27,013 nt of DNA from Ferroglobus sp964463865 (GCA_964463865.1 CAYXDX010000016.1:1-27013), one strand, 5' to 3'; positions 8,457-16,775 are shown, numbered from the stretch's first letter. The notes: generated by a model not told the origin, from the sequence alone. Made by a program: numbers and translations.

Positions 8457-8813
8457 TTAGTCGACCACTTCGATCTCTATCTCCTCTCCGTTCCTGTCGT
8501 AAGCCTTCCAACAGTTCCTGCAATACGGATAGTGAATGATTATGTGCACTCTTCCGAGCGAAAAAGTCCTGACGTCTGCCTGCGATGGATACGGGTTGGG
8601 ACTCGGGTGGCTGTGAACGGTGCCGTAGACCTTCATTCCGAGGGGGATCAGATCTAAGTTAAACACTGCGAAGTTTTCGCCCGACTCGAACGGCACGAAG
8701 ACGAACTCCTCTATTACTCCCTTCTTTCCAGTGAGCAGAGCGAAAAATTCGTCCGGATGCGTTTCCTTAGCCGCCTCTATCAGAGCTTCGAGCAGCTCTC
8801 TTCTAATCTTCAT
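8457..8813 (-). CDS. JAMM/MPN+ zinc metalloprotease (archaeal desampylase-like)
   Basis: This 118-residue single-domain protein carries the whole JAMM zinc protease motif: Glu22, His67-Ser-His69-Pro, Ser77 and Asp80. Archaeal JAMM proteins of this size cleave ubiquitin-like SAMP conjugates or precursors; the structurally studied Archaeoglobus fulgidus AfJAMM is a close type. A CxxC pair at Cys98 and Cys101 may form a disulfide or stabilise the fold. The start codon overlaps the end of hisC by 11 bases, so the two are probably co-transcribed, although no functional link to histidine synthesis is apparent. Confidence 0.87.
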   Translation of the reverse strand: MKIRRELLEALIEAAKETHPDEFFALLTGKKGVIEEFVFVPFESGENFAVFNLDLIPLGMKVYGTVHSHPSPNPYPSQADVRTFSLGRVHIIIHYPYCRNCWKAYDRNGEEIEIEVVD

Positions 8814-9831
8814 TTAACTCCCTCAAAACCTGTATGAAAAATTCCACCTCTTCCTCCCTTCCGACGCTTACCCTTAAGTGATGACCTTTGAGACCCCTCA
8901 AACCTGTAACGTCTCGCAGTATAACTCCCCTCCTGAGGAAGTCCTCGGCGAGTTTTTCGTTTTCGTGTTTGAAAAGTAAAAAGTTTGCCTCGCTCGGATA
9001 GACGAAGTAGTATTTCTCGAGTTCTTTCCTCATAACTTCTCTCAGCCGCAGGATTTTCTTTCTGACTCTCTCGTAGTAGTCTACGCATTCCAGCGCTGCC
9101 AGTGCCGCTTTCGCCGACAGCGACGATACACAAAACGGACTCCTTATCTTTTCCATCGCCTCCACGATATCTTCGCTGGCAATCGCGTAGCCTATCCTCA
9201 GTCCCGCGAGTCCGAAGAACTTCGAGAACGTTCTGAGAACTATCAGATTTTCGTATTCTTCTGTGAGCCTGACGTAACTTCTGCCAGAAAACTCGGCGTA
9301 AGCCTCGTCGAGGACGACGAATTCGAACTTTTCGCACGCCTCTTTAACGACGTCCACGTCGATAGTGTTTCCGGTCGGGTTGTTCGGAGAGCACATGAAA
9401 ATCAGCTTCCCCTCCCCTTCCAAGCTTTCGATCTTATACCCGTCGTAAACGACCTCTTTGACGCTCGCATCTCTTAGCATCGACACGAACGTGTAGTAGC
9501 TGTAAGACGGCATCGGAACGACGACCCTGTCGAACGGCTCAAGCAGAACGTCCGCGACTGTCTTCAAGATTTCCATCGCTCCGTTTCCGATAGAAACGTT
9601 GCTCTTGTCCACTCCGCAGTATTCGGCTATTCTCTCTTTAAGCTCCTCGTATTCCGGATGGGGGTATCTGTTGACGTTTATCGCCTCTCTCCTTATGACT
9701 TTCAAGACTTTCTCGGGAGGTGGATACGGGTTCTCGTTCGAGGCCAGCTGAACGACTCTCTCGAGGCCTTTCAGATCCTCGGGAAACTTGCCGGGATCAT
9801 ACTTGTTTATCAGGTTAACGACGAACCTCAC
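8803..9831 (-). CDS. hisC: Histidinol-phosphate aminotransferase
   Basis: This 342-residue class I/II PLP-dependent aminotransferase has the HisC pattern: LASNENPYPPP near residue 29, the NNPTG segment near 150-154, the PLP pyridine contact Asp175 in VLDEAY, and the Schiff-base lysine Lys204 in TFSKFFGLAGLRIGYA. It would convert imidazole-acetol phosphate and glutamate to histidinol phosphate. Some archaeal relatives also act on aromatic amino acids. The start is GTG at 9831 with no ribosome binding site. A TATA element at 9856-9867 places the transcript start at or near the GTG, so the message is likely leaderless. Confidence 0.87.
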   Translation of the reverse strand: MRFVVNLINKYDPGKFPEDLKGLERVVQLASNENPYPPPEKVLKVIRREAINVNRYPHPEYEELKERIAEYCGVDKSNVSIGNGAMEILKTVADVLLEPFDRVVVPMPSYSYYTFVSMLRDASVKEVVYDGYKIESLEGEGKLIFMCSPNNPTGNTIDVDVVKEACEKFEFVVLDEAYAEFSGRSYVRLTEEYENLIVLRTFSKFFGLAGLRIGYAIASEDIVEAMEKIRSPFCVSSLSAKAALAALECVDYYERVRKKILRLREVMRKELEKYYFVYPSEANFLLFKHENEKLAEDFLRRGVILRDVTGLRGLKGHHLRVSVGREEEVEFFIQVLRELNED

Positions 9832-9851
9832 TTATGTTACTTCTTCGCAAG

Positions 9852-9868
9852 CTTTAAATATATATTTC
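9852..9868. promoter_or_regulatory. Shared bidirectional TATA element between hisC and glutamate synthase
   Basis: The core at 9856-9867 is a perfect 12-bp palindrome, AAATATATATTT, which can serve as a TATA box in either direction. It lies about 25 bases before the leftward hisC GTG (9831) and about 28-40 bases before the rightward ATG (9895). No other TATA-like sequence is visible in the 63-base gap. Confidence 0.6.
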
Positions 9869-9894
9869 CAAGTCTCTGAGATTTAGGGGGTAGA

Positions 9895-10812
9895 ATGTGC
9901 GGCATCGTCGGGATTCTTTTTAAGAATAAACGGGACGACCTCGGGAGCGTCGTAGTCGAAATGATGAAGAGGCTCCAGCACAGAGGAAAAGACGGAGCTG
10001 GAGTTGCGATTTACAATTCGAGAACTCTTGAAGATGACGAATACATAATAAGGCTGGAAATCCTCGGAGAGGAGAACGAGAAGCTCAGCGTTACGGAAAA
10101 AGTGGAAGAGGTTATAAGCAGTTACGCAAGCATAAAATCGACGGAGACCGTCAGAGAGGGAGAGGATTACGTCATAAAAGACTTCAACGTCAAAGGAATA
10201 GACTTTCCCGTTTTGCAGAAGCTCGCTCTCAAGCTTCAGTCCATGGATCGCGTTTCTGTTCTTTCCGCTGGTAAGTTCGAGATATTCAAGGACGTTGGCT
10301 ACATAACCCACGTGGACGAAGCATACGGAATATCGAAGAGGGGCGGAACTCACGCCATCGGCCACATAAGGTTCTCGACGGAGAGCGGCGTCGACAGGTA
10401 TCACGCCCACCCGTTCCAGAGCTTCCTGTATCCGGACATAGCCGTCGTCCACAACGGGCAGATAACCAACTACTGGAAGACGAGAGCCATTCTTGAGGCG
10501 AAGGGTCACTACTTCACGACCGACAACGACACCGAGTGCATAGTGCACTACGTTGCGGACAAGCTCTTGCAGGGATACAGCCTCGAAGAAGCTCTTGAAA
10601 ACGCCGTAAAAGACCTCGACGGTCCTTTTGCTTTCATAATATCCACGCCCGACGAAATAGGCGTCGCCAAAGACAAGCTCGGGTTAAGACCCGCGTTAGT
10701 AGCTGAGGACAGCGACGTCTTCGCGATTTCGAGTGAAGAAGTCGCTCTCGAACCTCTGGGGTTGAAGACCGAGTATCTTGCGCCAGGTGAGTGGAGAGTT
10801 TATAGGAAGTGA
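9895..10812 (+). CDS. Glutamate synthase, glutamine amidotransferase (class II) subunit
   Basis: This 305-residue protein is the glutaminase domain of glutamate synthase as a separate polypeptide. It begins MCGIVGI, so Cys2 becomes the N-terminal nucleophile after Met removal. Class II GATase landmarks follow: the HRGKDGAG loop, GHIRFST, then HPFQ and VVHNGQITNYW, and DNDTECIVHY. The enzyme frees ammonia from glutamine for transfer to 2-oxoglutarate. G-rich sequence (GGGGG, 9886-9890) precedes the ATG. It starts a three-gene operon whose parts correspond to the domains of bacterial GltB. Confidence 0.9.
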   Translation: MCGIVGILFKNKRDDLGSVVVEMMKRLQHRGKDGAGVAIYNSRTLEDDEYIIRLEILGEENEKLSVTEKVEEVISSYASIKSTETVREGEDYVIKDFNVKGIDFPVLQKLALKLQSMDRVSVLSAGKFEIFKDVGYITHVDEAYGISKRGGTHAIGHIRFSTESGVDRYHAHPFQSFLYPDIAVVHNGQITNYWKTRAILEAKGHYFTTDNDTECIVHYVADKLLQGYSLEEALENAVKDLDGPFAFIISTPDEIGVAKDKLGLRPALVAEDSDVFAISSEEVALEPLGLKTEYLAPGEWRVYRK

Positions 10813-10818
10813 TGCGTT

Positions 10819-11505
10819 ATGGAAACTCTCGAAATAGACTGCAAAGACCTCGCCGTTAGAGAAATCAACAGGACTTTGAAAGAGGCCGTGAAGAACGGCG
10901 TTAAAAAGATCGTCCTGAAAAATCCGGGGGCCAAACACTACATAGGCGCTGGACTCGTGGGTGACGTGGAGATAGAGGTAAAAGGCAGCGTCGGATTTTT
11001 CGCCGGAACGATGTTTCACGGGCCGAGAATGATCGTTGAAAAGAACGCTGGCTGGTTTGCAGGAGACAACATGACCGAAGGGTACATAGAGATCGGCGGC
11101 AACGCGGGAGACGGAGTTGGTCAGGGTATATACGGTGGAGTGATCGTGGTAAGAGGAGATGCCGGCGCGAGAACGGGAGAGATAATGAAGAACGGAACGA
11201 TAATAATAGGTGGAAAGAGCGACTTCATGACCGGCCTCTTCATGATGGGTGGTAGAATAATAGTTCTCGGCGACTTAAAAAGCATGGCTGGAGAGTCGAT
11301 GGTTAGAGGTGCTATCTACGTTAAGGGCGAGGTAGAAAGCCTTGGAAAAAATGCCAAACTCGTAGAGATAGACGAGAAAGACGAGGAGTTCCTGAAAGAA
11401 ACCCTGAAAAAATACGACTTTCCAGCCTTCACGGAAAAGTTCAGAAAAATAGTTCCCGAGAAGAAGAGGTTCGTTTACGGAACAGCTCCTTCGGAGGAGG
11501 GTTAA
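10819..11505 (+). CDS. Glutamate synthase, GXGXG (C-terminal alpha) domain subunit
   Basis: This 228-residue protein corresponds to the C-terminal beta-helix domain of bacterial glutamate synthase large subunit. It shows repeated glycine-containing turns (GAGLVGDVEIEVKG, GNAGDGVGQGIYGG, GDAGARTGEIMKNG, GGKSDFMTGLFMMGG) separated by about 18-20 residues, as expected for a right-handed beta-helix. The role is structural, linking the glutaminase and synthase sites. It starts six bases after the amidotransferase gene and ends directly against the synthase gene. A related domain occurs in formylmethanofuran dehydrogenase subunit C, but the neighbours decide for glutamate synthase. Confidence 0.88.
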   Translation: METLEIDCKDLAVREINRTLKEAVKNGVKKIVLKNPGAKHYIGAGLVGDVEIEVKGSVGFFAGTMFHGPRMIVEKNAGWFAGDNMTEGYIEIGGNAGDGVGQGIYGGVIVVRGDAGARTGEIMKNGTIIIGGKSDFMTGLFMMGGRIIVLGDLKSMAGESMVRGAIYVKGEVESLGKNAKLVEIDEKDEEFLKETLKKYDFPAFTEKFRKIVPEKKRFVYGTAPSEEG

Positions 11506-12945
11506 ATGGTATTCGAGATCTATATCGACAGAGACCGGTGTATTAAGTGTTTAAGGTGTGTCCGATACTGCCCGACGGAGGCGCTCGGCGAAGAGGACAA
11601 GATGCCCGTAGTCAAGAAGCAGACAGCCTGTGTCGGCTGCGGGAACTGTGTGGACGTCTGTCCCGCTTACGCGATTCAGGTTGTCGGAACCTCTGACCTT
11701 GAAGATAGGGGTATCTGGAGCAGAAGCGTGGTTCACGACATATGGTTGAAAGCCGAGACTGGCTCTTACCTCGTCAGAGGGACTGGAGCTACTCGCCCCG
11801 TCCCGCACTTCGACGACCTCGTAATTTTACCGGCTCAAACTTCGAGGCCGCCCATAGACAAATACAGAGAGCCCTGCAACACGAGAGTAGTTCTCGGGGA
11901 TAGGTTCGCTGAGCAACCGCTCGTTCTGGAGACGCCGATAATGGTTGCCGCAATGAGTTTCGGAGCGATAAGCCTCGAAGCAAAGGTTGCGATTGCGATA
12001 GGAACGGCAATGGCTGGAACTGCAACGAACACCGGGGAAGGAGGGATGCACCCGGAGGAAAGGAAACACGCAAAATTGCTGATTGCCCAATACGCGAGCG
12101 GAAGATTTGGGGTTTCGGCCAAGTATCTGAACGACGCCGACGGAATAGAGATAAAAATCGGTCAGGGTGCGAAAGCGGGAATGGGTGGTCACTTACTTGG
12201 AGAGAAGGTCACGGAAGAAATAGCCAGAATTAGAGGCATTCCACCGGGAACCGACGCGTTATCTCCGGCGAGACACATGGACATAATCGGTCCAGAAGAT
12301 CTCGCGATGAAGATCGAGCAGTTGAGGGAGATAACGGACTGGAGAATTCCGATAGCCGTAAAATACTCCGCGGGCAGAGTGTCAGACGACGTAAAAATCG
12401 CCGCAAAAGCTGGAGCGGACATAATAGTAGTGGACGGTATGCAGGGAGGAACCGGAGCTACGCCAGACGTCGTAGCCAATCACGCTGGCATTCCGACGAT
12501 AGCTGCTATAGTTCAGGCTGATCAGGCTTTAAGAGAGATCGGACTCAGAGACGAGGTTAGCTTGGTGGCTGCTGGTGGAATAAGAACCGGAGCCGATGTC
12601 GCGAAAGCTCTCGCTCTCGGTGCAGATGCCGTGCAGATAGGGACGGGAGCTCTGATAGCTCTGGGGTGCACGGTCTGTAGGCAGTGTCACATAGGTAAGT
12701 GTCCGAAAGGCATAGCGACGCAGGATCCAAAGCTGAGAAGAAGACTCGACCCGCAAAAAGGTGGGCTTAGGGTTTACAACTACATAAAGGCCATGACGGA
12801 AGAGCTGAAGATTTTAACCCAGCAGGCAGGGAAGACGGACGTCAGAAATCTCGAAATGGAAGACCTGAGGGCTCTGACGATAAACGCGTCCGCGATAACC
12901 GGAGTCAAACTCGTCGGATGGGACAGACCGTTCAGATTTCCCTAA
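11506..12945 (+). CDS. gltB: Glutamate synthase, FMN-binding synthase subunit with N-terminal ferredoxin domain
   Basis: This 479-residue protein has a 2[4Fe-4S] ferredoxin-like domain with cysteines 12, 15, 18, 22 and 42, 45, 48, 52. The TIM-barrel glutamate synthase domain follows, with MSFGAISLEA, TGEGGMHPEE, KIGQGAKAGMGGHL, the GMQGGTGATPD phosphate loop and GADAVQIGTGALIALGC. The CTVCRQCHIGKCP stretch supplies cysteines for the 3Fe-4S cluster. It makes glutamate from 2-oxoglutarate and ammonia. No NADPH-binding small subunit lies nearby, so a ferredoxin-type or separately encoded donor is likely. ATG 11506 directly abuts the upstream stop, with GGAGGAGGGT just before it. Confidence 0.92.
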   Translation: MVFEIYIDRDRCIKCLRCVRYCPTEALGEEDKMPVVKKQTACVGCGNCVDVCPAYAIQVVGTSDLEDRGIWSRSVVHDIWLKAETGSYLVRGTGATRPVPHFDDLVILPAQTSRPPIDKYREPCNTRVVLGDRFAEQPLVLETPIMVAAMSFGAISLEAKVAIAIGTAMAGTATNTGEGGMHPEERKHAKLLIAQYASGRFGVSAKYLNDADGIEIKIGQGAKAGMGGHLLGEKVTEEIARIRGIPPGTDALSPARHMDIIGPEDLAMKIEQLREITDWRIPIAVKYSAGRVSDDVKIAAKAGADIIVVDGMQGGTGATPDVVANHAGIPTIAAIVQADQALREIGLRDEVSLVAAGGIRTGADVAKALALGADAVQIGTGALIALGCTVCRQCHIGKCPKGIATQDPKLRRRLDPQKGGLRVYNYIKAMTEELKILTQQAGKTDVRNLEMEDLRALTINASAITGVKLVGWDRPFRFP

Positions 12946-13034
12946 ACTTTTTTGACGCCTTCGTTTTTCAATCGCTTCGCGTGAGTTCTTCGTCGCTTCC
13001 CTTCACTTTTCCGACAATTTTTTTACCCTTATTT
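12946..13034 (+). terminator. T-rich terminator region after glutamate synthase
   Basis: Several T runs follow the stop codon (CTTTTTTG just after it, GTTTTTC near 12963, and a run of seven or more T at about 13018-13024). This resembles the multiple T-tract terminators of archaea and would separate the glutamate synthase operon from glnA, which has its own TATA box. Confidence 0.45.
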
Positions 13035-13078
13035 TATGTTTGTTGAAAAATCTTTAAATTTTCTGCTGAATCAAAAAA

Positions 13079-13088
13079 ATTTATATAT
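13079..13088 (+). promoter_or_regulatory. TATA box of the glnA promoter
   Basis: TTTATATAT preceded by an A-rich BRE-like run lies about 45 bases before GTG 13130. Transcription would start near 13108-13112, leaving a leader of about 20 bases that contains GGAGGG. I saw no NrpR-type GGAA/TTCC repeat here. Confidence 0.6.
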
Positions 13089-13129
13089 CTTTTTCGCATC
13101 GTTGGTAAAAAAATTTGGAGGGTAAGAAC

Positions 13130-14578
13130 GTGGACGCGATTGAAAAAGCCAAGAAAATACTCGAAGAGAACCAAGTGAGACACGTTCTCTGCGCTTTTCC
13201 AGACGTTAGAGGATATCTGATGACTTTCAGCATTCCGGCGAGAGAGTTCATTGAAGGAGACGCGTTCGAGGGAATCGGTTTCGACGGATCTTCGATAAGA
13301 GGATTCAAAACCATAGAGCAGAGCGACATGGTCTGGATGCCGGATCCGGAGACGCTGAGAGTTATTCCGTGGGAGAACGACCCGGTGCAGAAATCAGCTA
13401 TAATGTTCGGAGACATATACGAAGCGTGGGCCGCGGAGCAGGCAGAGTGCGATCCGAGAGGATACGTGGCCAAGAGGGTCGAGAAGGACCTCAAGGAAAA
13501 GGGAATGTCTGTAATCTTCGGACCGGAAATAGAGTTCTTCCTCTTCGAGAGCTTCGACCCGACCAAGCTGTACTGGGACCTCTGGGTCTCTCCGAACGGC
13601 GGAGCCGGAGACAGCTGGGGTCCGCCGAGAGTGATGCCTCAGAGCCCTGAGCTCGACGCCGGCTGGTACGTGATAAGACCGAAAGAGGGTTACTTCAGAC
13701 CACCACCAGAAGACACCACCGTTGCCTACAGAAACGAGCTCGTCGATTACCTTGAAAAGCTCGGCATAACCGTGGAATACCACCACCACGAAGTCGCCAC
13801 AGCTGGCCAGGTAGAGCTCGACTTCAAACCCAAGCAGCTTGTAGACGTTAGCGACGCTTTCTACCTCTACAAGTTCGCAGCAAAGAACGTGGCAGCGCTC
13901 CACGGACTCATGGCAGTTTTCATGCCGAAGCCACTCTACCTCGACAACGCCAGCGGCATGCACGTCCACCAGAGTCTGTGGGAGGGCGAGCCGTTCAAGG
14001 GCAAGAACATTTTCGCAGATCCCGACGACGAGTTCATGCTCAGCCAGAAGGCGAGATACTACATCGGCGGTCTGTTAGAGCACGCTAAAGCGCTGACAGC
14101 TCTCTGCGCACCAACCGTGAACAGCTACAAGAGGCTCGTTCCCGGATTCGAGGCTCCGATCTACATCTGCTGGAGTCCGAGAAACAGAAGTGCGCTGATA
14201 AGAGTGCCAATGTACCACAGAAAGCCGTCGGCGATAAGACTCGAATACAGAGGAGTTGACCCGAGCACGAACCCATACCTGTCGCTCGCCGCGATGGTCG
14301 CTGCGGGACTCGACGGAATCAAGAAGAAGATCGAACCCGGAGACCCGATCATGGAAGACGTCTACGAACTCAGCCCGAGCAAAAAGAGAGAACTCGGAAT
14401 AGGCGAGTTGCCAACGACTCTGAGAGACGCTCTCGACCACCTGGCCACCGACGAGGTCATCCAGAAAGTCCTCGGCTCGCACATATTCGATGCGTTCATG
14501 AGCATAAAGATCGACGAGTGGAACCAGTATTGCCTCTACATAACGCCGTGGGAAATTATGAAATATATCGACATCTAA
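13130..14578 (+). CDS. glnA: Glutamine synthetase, type I
   Basis: This enzyme makes glutamine from glutamate, ammonia and ATP. Its 482 residues show the GSI landmarks: FDGSSIRGF in the beta-grasp domain, GPEIEFFLFE with metal-binding glutamates, HHHEVATAGQVELDF, SGMHVHQSLW, PTVNSYKRLVPGFEAP, and NRSALIRVP with the active-site arginine. The reading frame could begin at TTG 13115, but that codon forms part of the ribosome binding site GGAGGG (13117-13122), so GTG 13130, seven bases further on, is the better start. Together with the upstream glutamate synthase it forms the GS-GOGAT cycle. Confidence 0.92.
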   Translation: MDAIEKAKKILEENQVRHVLCAFPDVRGYLMTFSIPAREFIEGDAFEGIGFDGSSIRGFKTIEQSDMVWMPDPETLRVIPWENDPVQKSAIMFGDIYEAWAAEQAECDPRGYVAKRVEKDLKEKGMSVIFGPEIEFFLFESFDPTKLYWDLWVSPNGGAGDSWGPPRVMPQSPELDAGWYVIRPKEGYFRPPPEDTTVAYRNELVDYLEKLGITVEYHHHEVATAGQVELDFKPKQLVDVSDAFYLYKFAAKNVAALHGLMAVFMPKPLYLDNASGMHVHQSLWEGEPFKGKNIFADPDDEFMLSQKARYYIGGLLEHAKALTALCAPTVNSYKRLVPGFEAPIYICWSPRNRSALIRVPMYHRKPSAIRLEYRGVDPSTNPYLSLAAMVAAGLDGIKKKIEPGDPIMEDVYELSPSKKRELGIGELPTTLRDALDHLATDEVIQKVLGSHIFDAFMSIKIDEWNQYCLYITPWEIMKYIDI

Positions 14579-14601
14579 ATCTTTTAAAGGAGGTGTGAAA
14601 C

Positions 14602-14913
14602 TTGGGCGTGCACAGAATAACGAGCGAGGCCGCTAAGTATTACGCGGCCCGTGAGAGAGTTTTGGGTAACGGAATCTCGCTGCTCGGAGCCGCGAGCGAA
14701 AAGGCGTCGCAACTCGACAAAGCTCTACTCGAAGAGCTTGGAGACCTCGCCGCCGCTTTGCTTCCGCACAGCCCCGGTTACGCGGGAAAGCTGATGGCAG
14801 TCGTTGCGCGACTTTTCTGGGCTCTTGCTGGCGTTGGAGAGAAAGAGTTCAAGTTCATCGAGCTCGAAGACCTCGAAAAGAAGATAGAGGAGCTCAGACA
14901 GAAAATTGAGTAA
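14602..14913 (+). CDS. Small helical protein of unknown function, downstream of glnA
   Basis: I do not recognise this 103-residue protein. It is almost entirely helical by eye: an amphipathic N-terminal part, an alanine- and leucine-rich middle (ALLEELGDLAAALLP, then AGKLMAVVARLFWALAGVG), and a charged C-terminal helix with coiled-coil character (ELEDLEKKIEELRQKIE). It has no signal peptide, and the single hydrophobic stretch is too polar to call transmembrane. TTG 14602 lies six bases after a perfect GGAGGTG at 14589-14595, so it is certainly translated if transcribed. It follows glnA by 23 bases with no promoter, so it should be co-expressed with glutamine synthetase. A role in GS regulation is only a guess from position. 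Confidence 0.7.
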   Translation: MGVHRITSEAAKYYAARERVLGNGISLLGAASEKASQLDKALLEELGDLAAALLPHSPGYAGKLMAVVARLFWALAGVGEKEFKFIELEDLEKKIEELRQKIE

Positions 14914-14915
14914 AC

Positions 14916-14926
14916 CTTATATTTTT
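14916..14926 (+). promoter_or_regulatory. TATA-box candidate for the DUF362 gene
   Basis: CTTATATTTTT lies about 26 bases before GTG 14947, right after the upstream stop codon. That spacing puts the transcript start at the start codon, suggesting a leaderless message. There is no Shine-Dalgarno sequence. Confidence 0.5.
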
Positions 14927-14946
14927 ATTTTTGCAACAAAATTTTT

Positions 14947-15735
14947 GTGAAGCTGATCGTCGAAAGAGTCGAGAGCTACGAAGAAGCTTGGGACTTCGTC
15001 GAAAAAGCCCTGAGGAAGTTTGGAGTAAAGGGTAAAGCTGTTTTAAAGCCGAACTTCGTCAAATACGACGATCCGGAGAAAGGTTGCATAACGCATCCGG
15101 AAGTCGTCAAAGCTGTTGCGAGCAACCTAGATGACTGCGTTATAGTGGAGGGAGGAGTTAGCAGGAGTGCGGCAGACGAGTGCTACGACGCGTTCGGTCT
15201 GAGAAGGTGGAAGTGTGTTAACGTCAACGAGGAGGAGAAAGTTAAAATCAAAATCGGCGGTGAAGCGTTAAAGGAAGTGGAAGTTGGAAAGAGTGCCCTT
15301 TTAACTAAGGACAACGTCTTCATTTCCATTCCGAAGATGAAAGTCCATTCTCTCGCAAAAGTTACGCTCGGAATAAAGAACAACATGGGCTTTCTGAAGA
15401 AGCCAGCAATATACATGCACGTCAACATACACCAGAAACTCCTCGACCTTCTGAGCTACTTCAAACCAGACGTAACAATCGTAGACGGAGTGATCGGCGG
15501 AGAAGGAACTGAGTTACACACGAAACCCGTTCAGCACCACGTAATGGTAGCGAGCGACAATGTAGCTCTTGCAGATTACGTGTCCGCGTATCTCATGGGA
15601 TTCGATCCGGAAAAGATAGAATACATTAAAAAGGCTTCCGAAGGCTTGAAAGTCGATCTCGAAAAATACGAAGATCTGAGAAGGGAATACAGAATCTCGT
15701 TCTTCGGAAGGTTAATGGGGGCTTTGAGACTTTAG
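14947..15735 (+). CDS. DUF362 family protein
   Basis: This 262-residue protein matches the DUF362 family in its ordered motifs: VLKPNFVKYDDPEKGCITHPEVV, then ISIPKMKVHSLAKVTLGIKNNMGFL, and later VDGVIGGEGTE. Many family members carry a ferredoxin domain in the middle or at the end; this one does not and keeps only the core. The reaction is not known to me. The gene starts with GTG and appears leaderless. Its stop overlaps the stop of the convergent GH130 gene (TTAG at 15732-15735). Confidence 0.8.
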   Translation: MKLIVERVESYEEAWDFVEKALRKFGVKGKAVLKPNFVKYDDPEKGCITHPEVVKAVASNLDDCVIVEGGVSRSAADECYDAFGLRRWKCVNVNEEEKVKIKIGGEALKEVEVGKSALLTKDNVFISIPKMKVHSLAKVTLGIKNNMGFLKKPAIYMHVNIHQKLLDLLSYFKPDVTIVDGVIGGEGTELHTKPVQHHVMVASDNVALADYVSAYLMGFDPEKIEYIKKASEGLKVDLEKYEDLRREYRISFFGRLMGALRL

Positions 15736-16775
15736 TCGCACCTGTTCTTGTCCATTATGCTCATTATCTCGTCCACCCTGATTTCCCCGAGTCCAACGGC
15801 CGAGTCCGCGGCTCCGTAAGAAATTATTATTCTGTCGTCTATCAGCTCAGCTCCGCACGGAAATATCGTGTAGGGTCTATCTCCGTAAACCTCGTAGATC
15901 TCTCTCGGCTCCATTATGTAGTAAGGCGAGACGGAGACGACCTCGAGATTCTCGTTCATCAGCAGAGCGAACACCTTGTAAAACTTCAGCTCGCTGTCCA
16001 CCGCGTGAATGAAGAACAGATATTCGCTGTCGATTTTAATTGGCGGAGTCCCCCACCCGATTTTGTCCTCGAACTCCGCAGACTCGTAGGCTACGACGGT
16101 GTTTCTTATTATGGCCTCTTTTAACCCGTCCTTGCAGATGTCTCCATCCCCGTCCACATCGCTTATCGTGAGGTAGAAGTTCTCGTCCTTTAAGTGCGGC
16201 CTGTGGAAGAGCTTGTAGCCGTCCTTCGTTTTGACGAGGAACGCGTCCTTGTCGCTGACGACAAAGTTCCTCGTTTCGTGAGGCATCCTGAATACGCAGA
16301 CCTTCCTCCACTTCCTCCCCTCTTTGTAGGCGGTAACCGGTAGAGTCCTCTCTACCCTTATGCTCGGATCGAAGTAGCTGACGGTTCTTCCGCAATATGT
16401 CATCATGATTTTGTCGTCCAGCTTGTAAACTCTCGGATCTTCCACTCCCCAGATGTCGTATCTGTTGTCGGGAAAGACTACGATCTCGGCAGAATAGTGA
16501 CCGGGAAAAGTGTTGGAGTTTTCGATCTCTTCTATAGGAATCGTAATTTCCGCCACGGCACTCGCGTAAGTGAAGTAACCCAGAACGATTCTCGCGTAGA
16601 TCTTTAGCTCTCCGTCCACGAGGACCATTCCGGGGTTGAAAGCTGTAACGGGGTTATCTTTCGGATACTTTTTCAGGTGAATTTTGTCCGCCGTTATAAC
16701 GCCGAGCCTCTTTACGATGTCTACGGTCTTGTTTTCCCTCTTGAAAGCCGATACCTCGCAGATCTTCTTGAACAT
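15732..16775 (-). CDS. GH130-family glycoside phosphorylase/hydrolase (beta-mannoside type)
   Basis: This 347-residue five-bladed beta-propeller type protein (formerly DUF377) shows TAFNPGMVLVDGELKIYARIV near the start, the GVEDPRVYKLDDKIMMTYCG core containing the family's conserved aspartate, FHRPHL in the middle and YGAADSAVGLG near the end. Characterised GH130 enzymes phosphorolyse or hydrolyse beta-mannosides, giving mannose 1-phosphate or mannose. The adjacent phosphomannose isomerase supports a mannose role. ATG 16775 has no ribosome binding site, and TATAAAAAA on the complementary strand near 16798-16807 is 25 bases away, so the message may be leaderless even though manA lies just upstream. 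The exact substrate cannot be read. Confidence 0.8.
   Translation of the reverse strand: MFKKICEVSAFKRENKTVDIVKRLGVITADKIHLKKYPKDNPVTAFNPGMVLVDGELKIYARIVLGYFTYASAVAEITIPIEEIENSNTFPGHYSAEIVVFPDNRYDIWGVEDPRVYKLDDKIMMTYCGRTVSYFDPSIRVERTLPVTAYKEGRKWRKVCVFRMPHETRNFVVSDKDAFLVKTKDGYKLFHRPHLKDENFYLTISDVDGDGDICKDGLKEAIIRNTVVAYESAEFEDKIGWGTPPIKIDSEYLFFIHAVDSELKFYKVFALLMNENLEVVSVSPYYIMEPREIYEVYGDRPYTIFPCGAELIDDRIIISYGAADSAVGLGEIRVDEIMSIMDKNRCD

Noticed and set aside
8445..8460. GATGATGA resembling a C box of a C/D guide RNA
   Set aside because: No D box (CTGA) or C'/D' pair is found at suitable spacing, and it sits at the end of the JAMM gene.
13115..13129. TTG start for glutamine synthetase
   Set aside because: The codon overlaps the GGAGGG ribosome binding site that serves GTG 13130.
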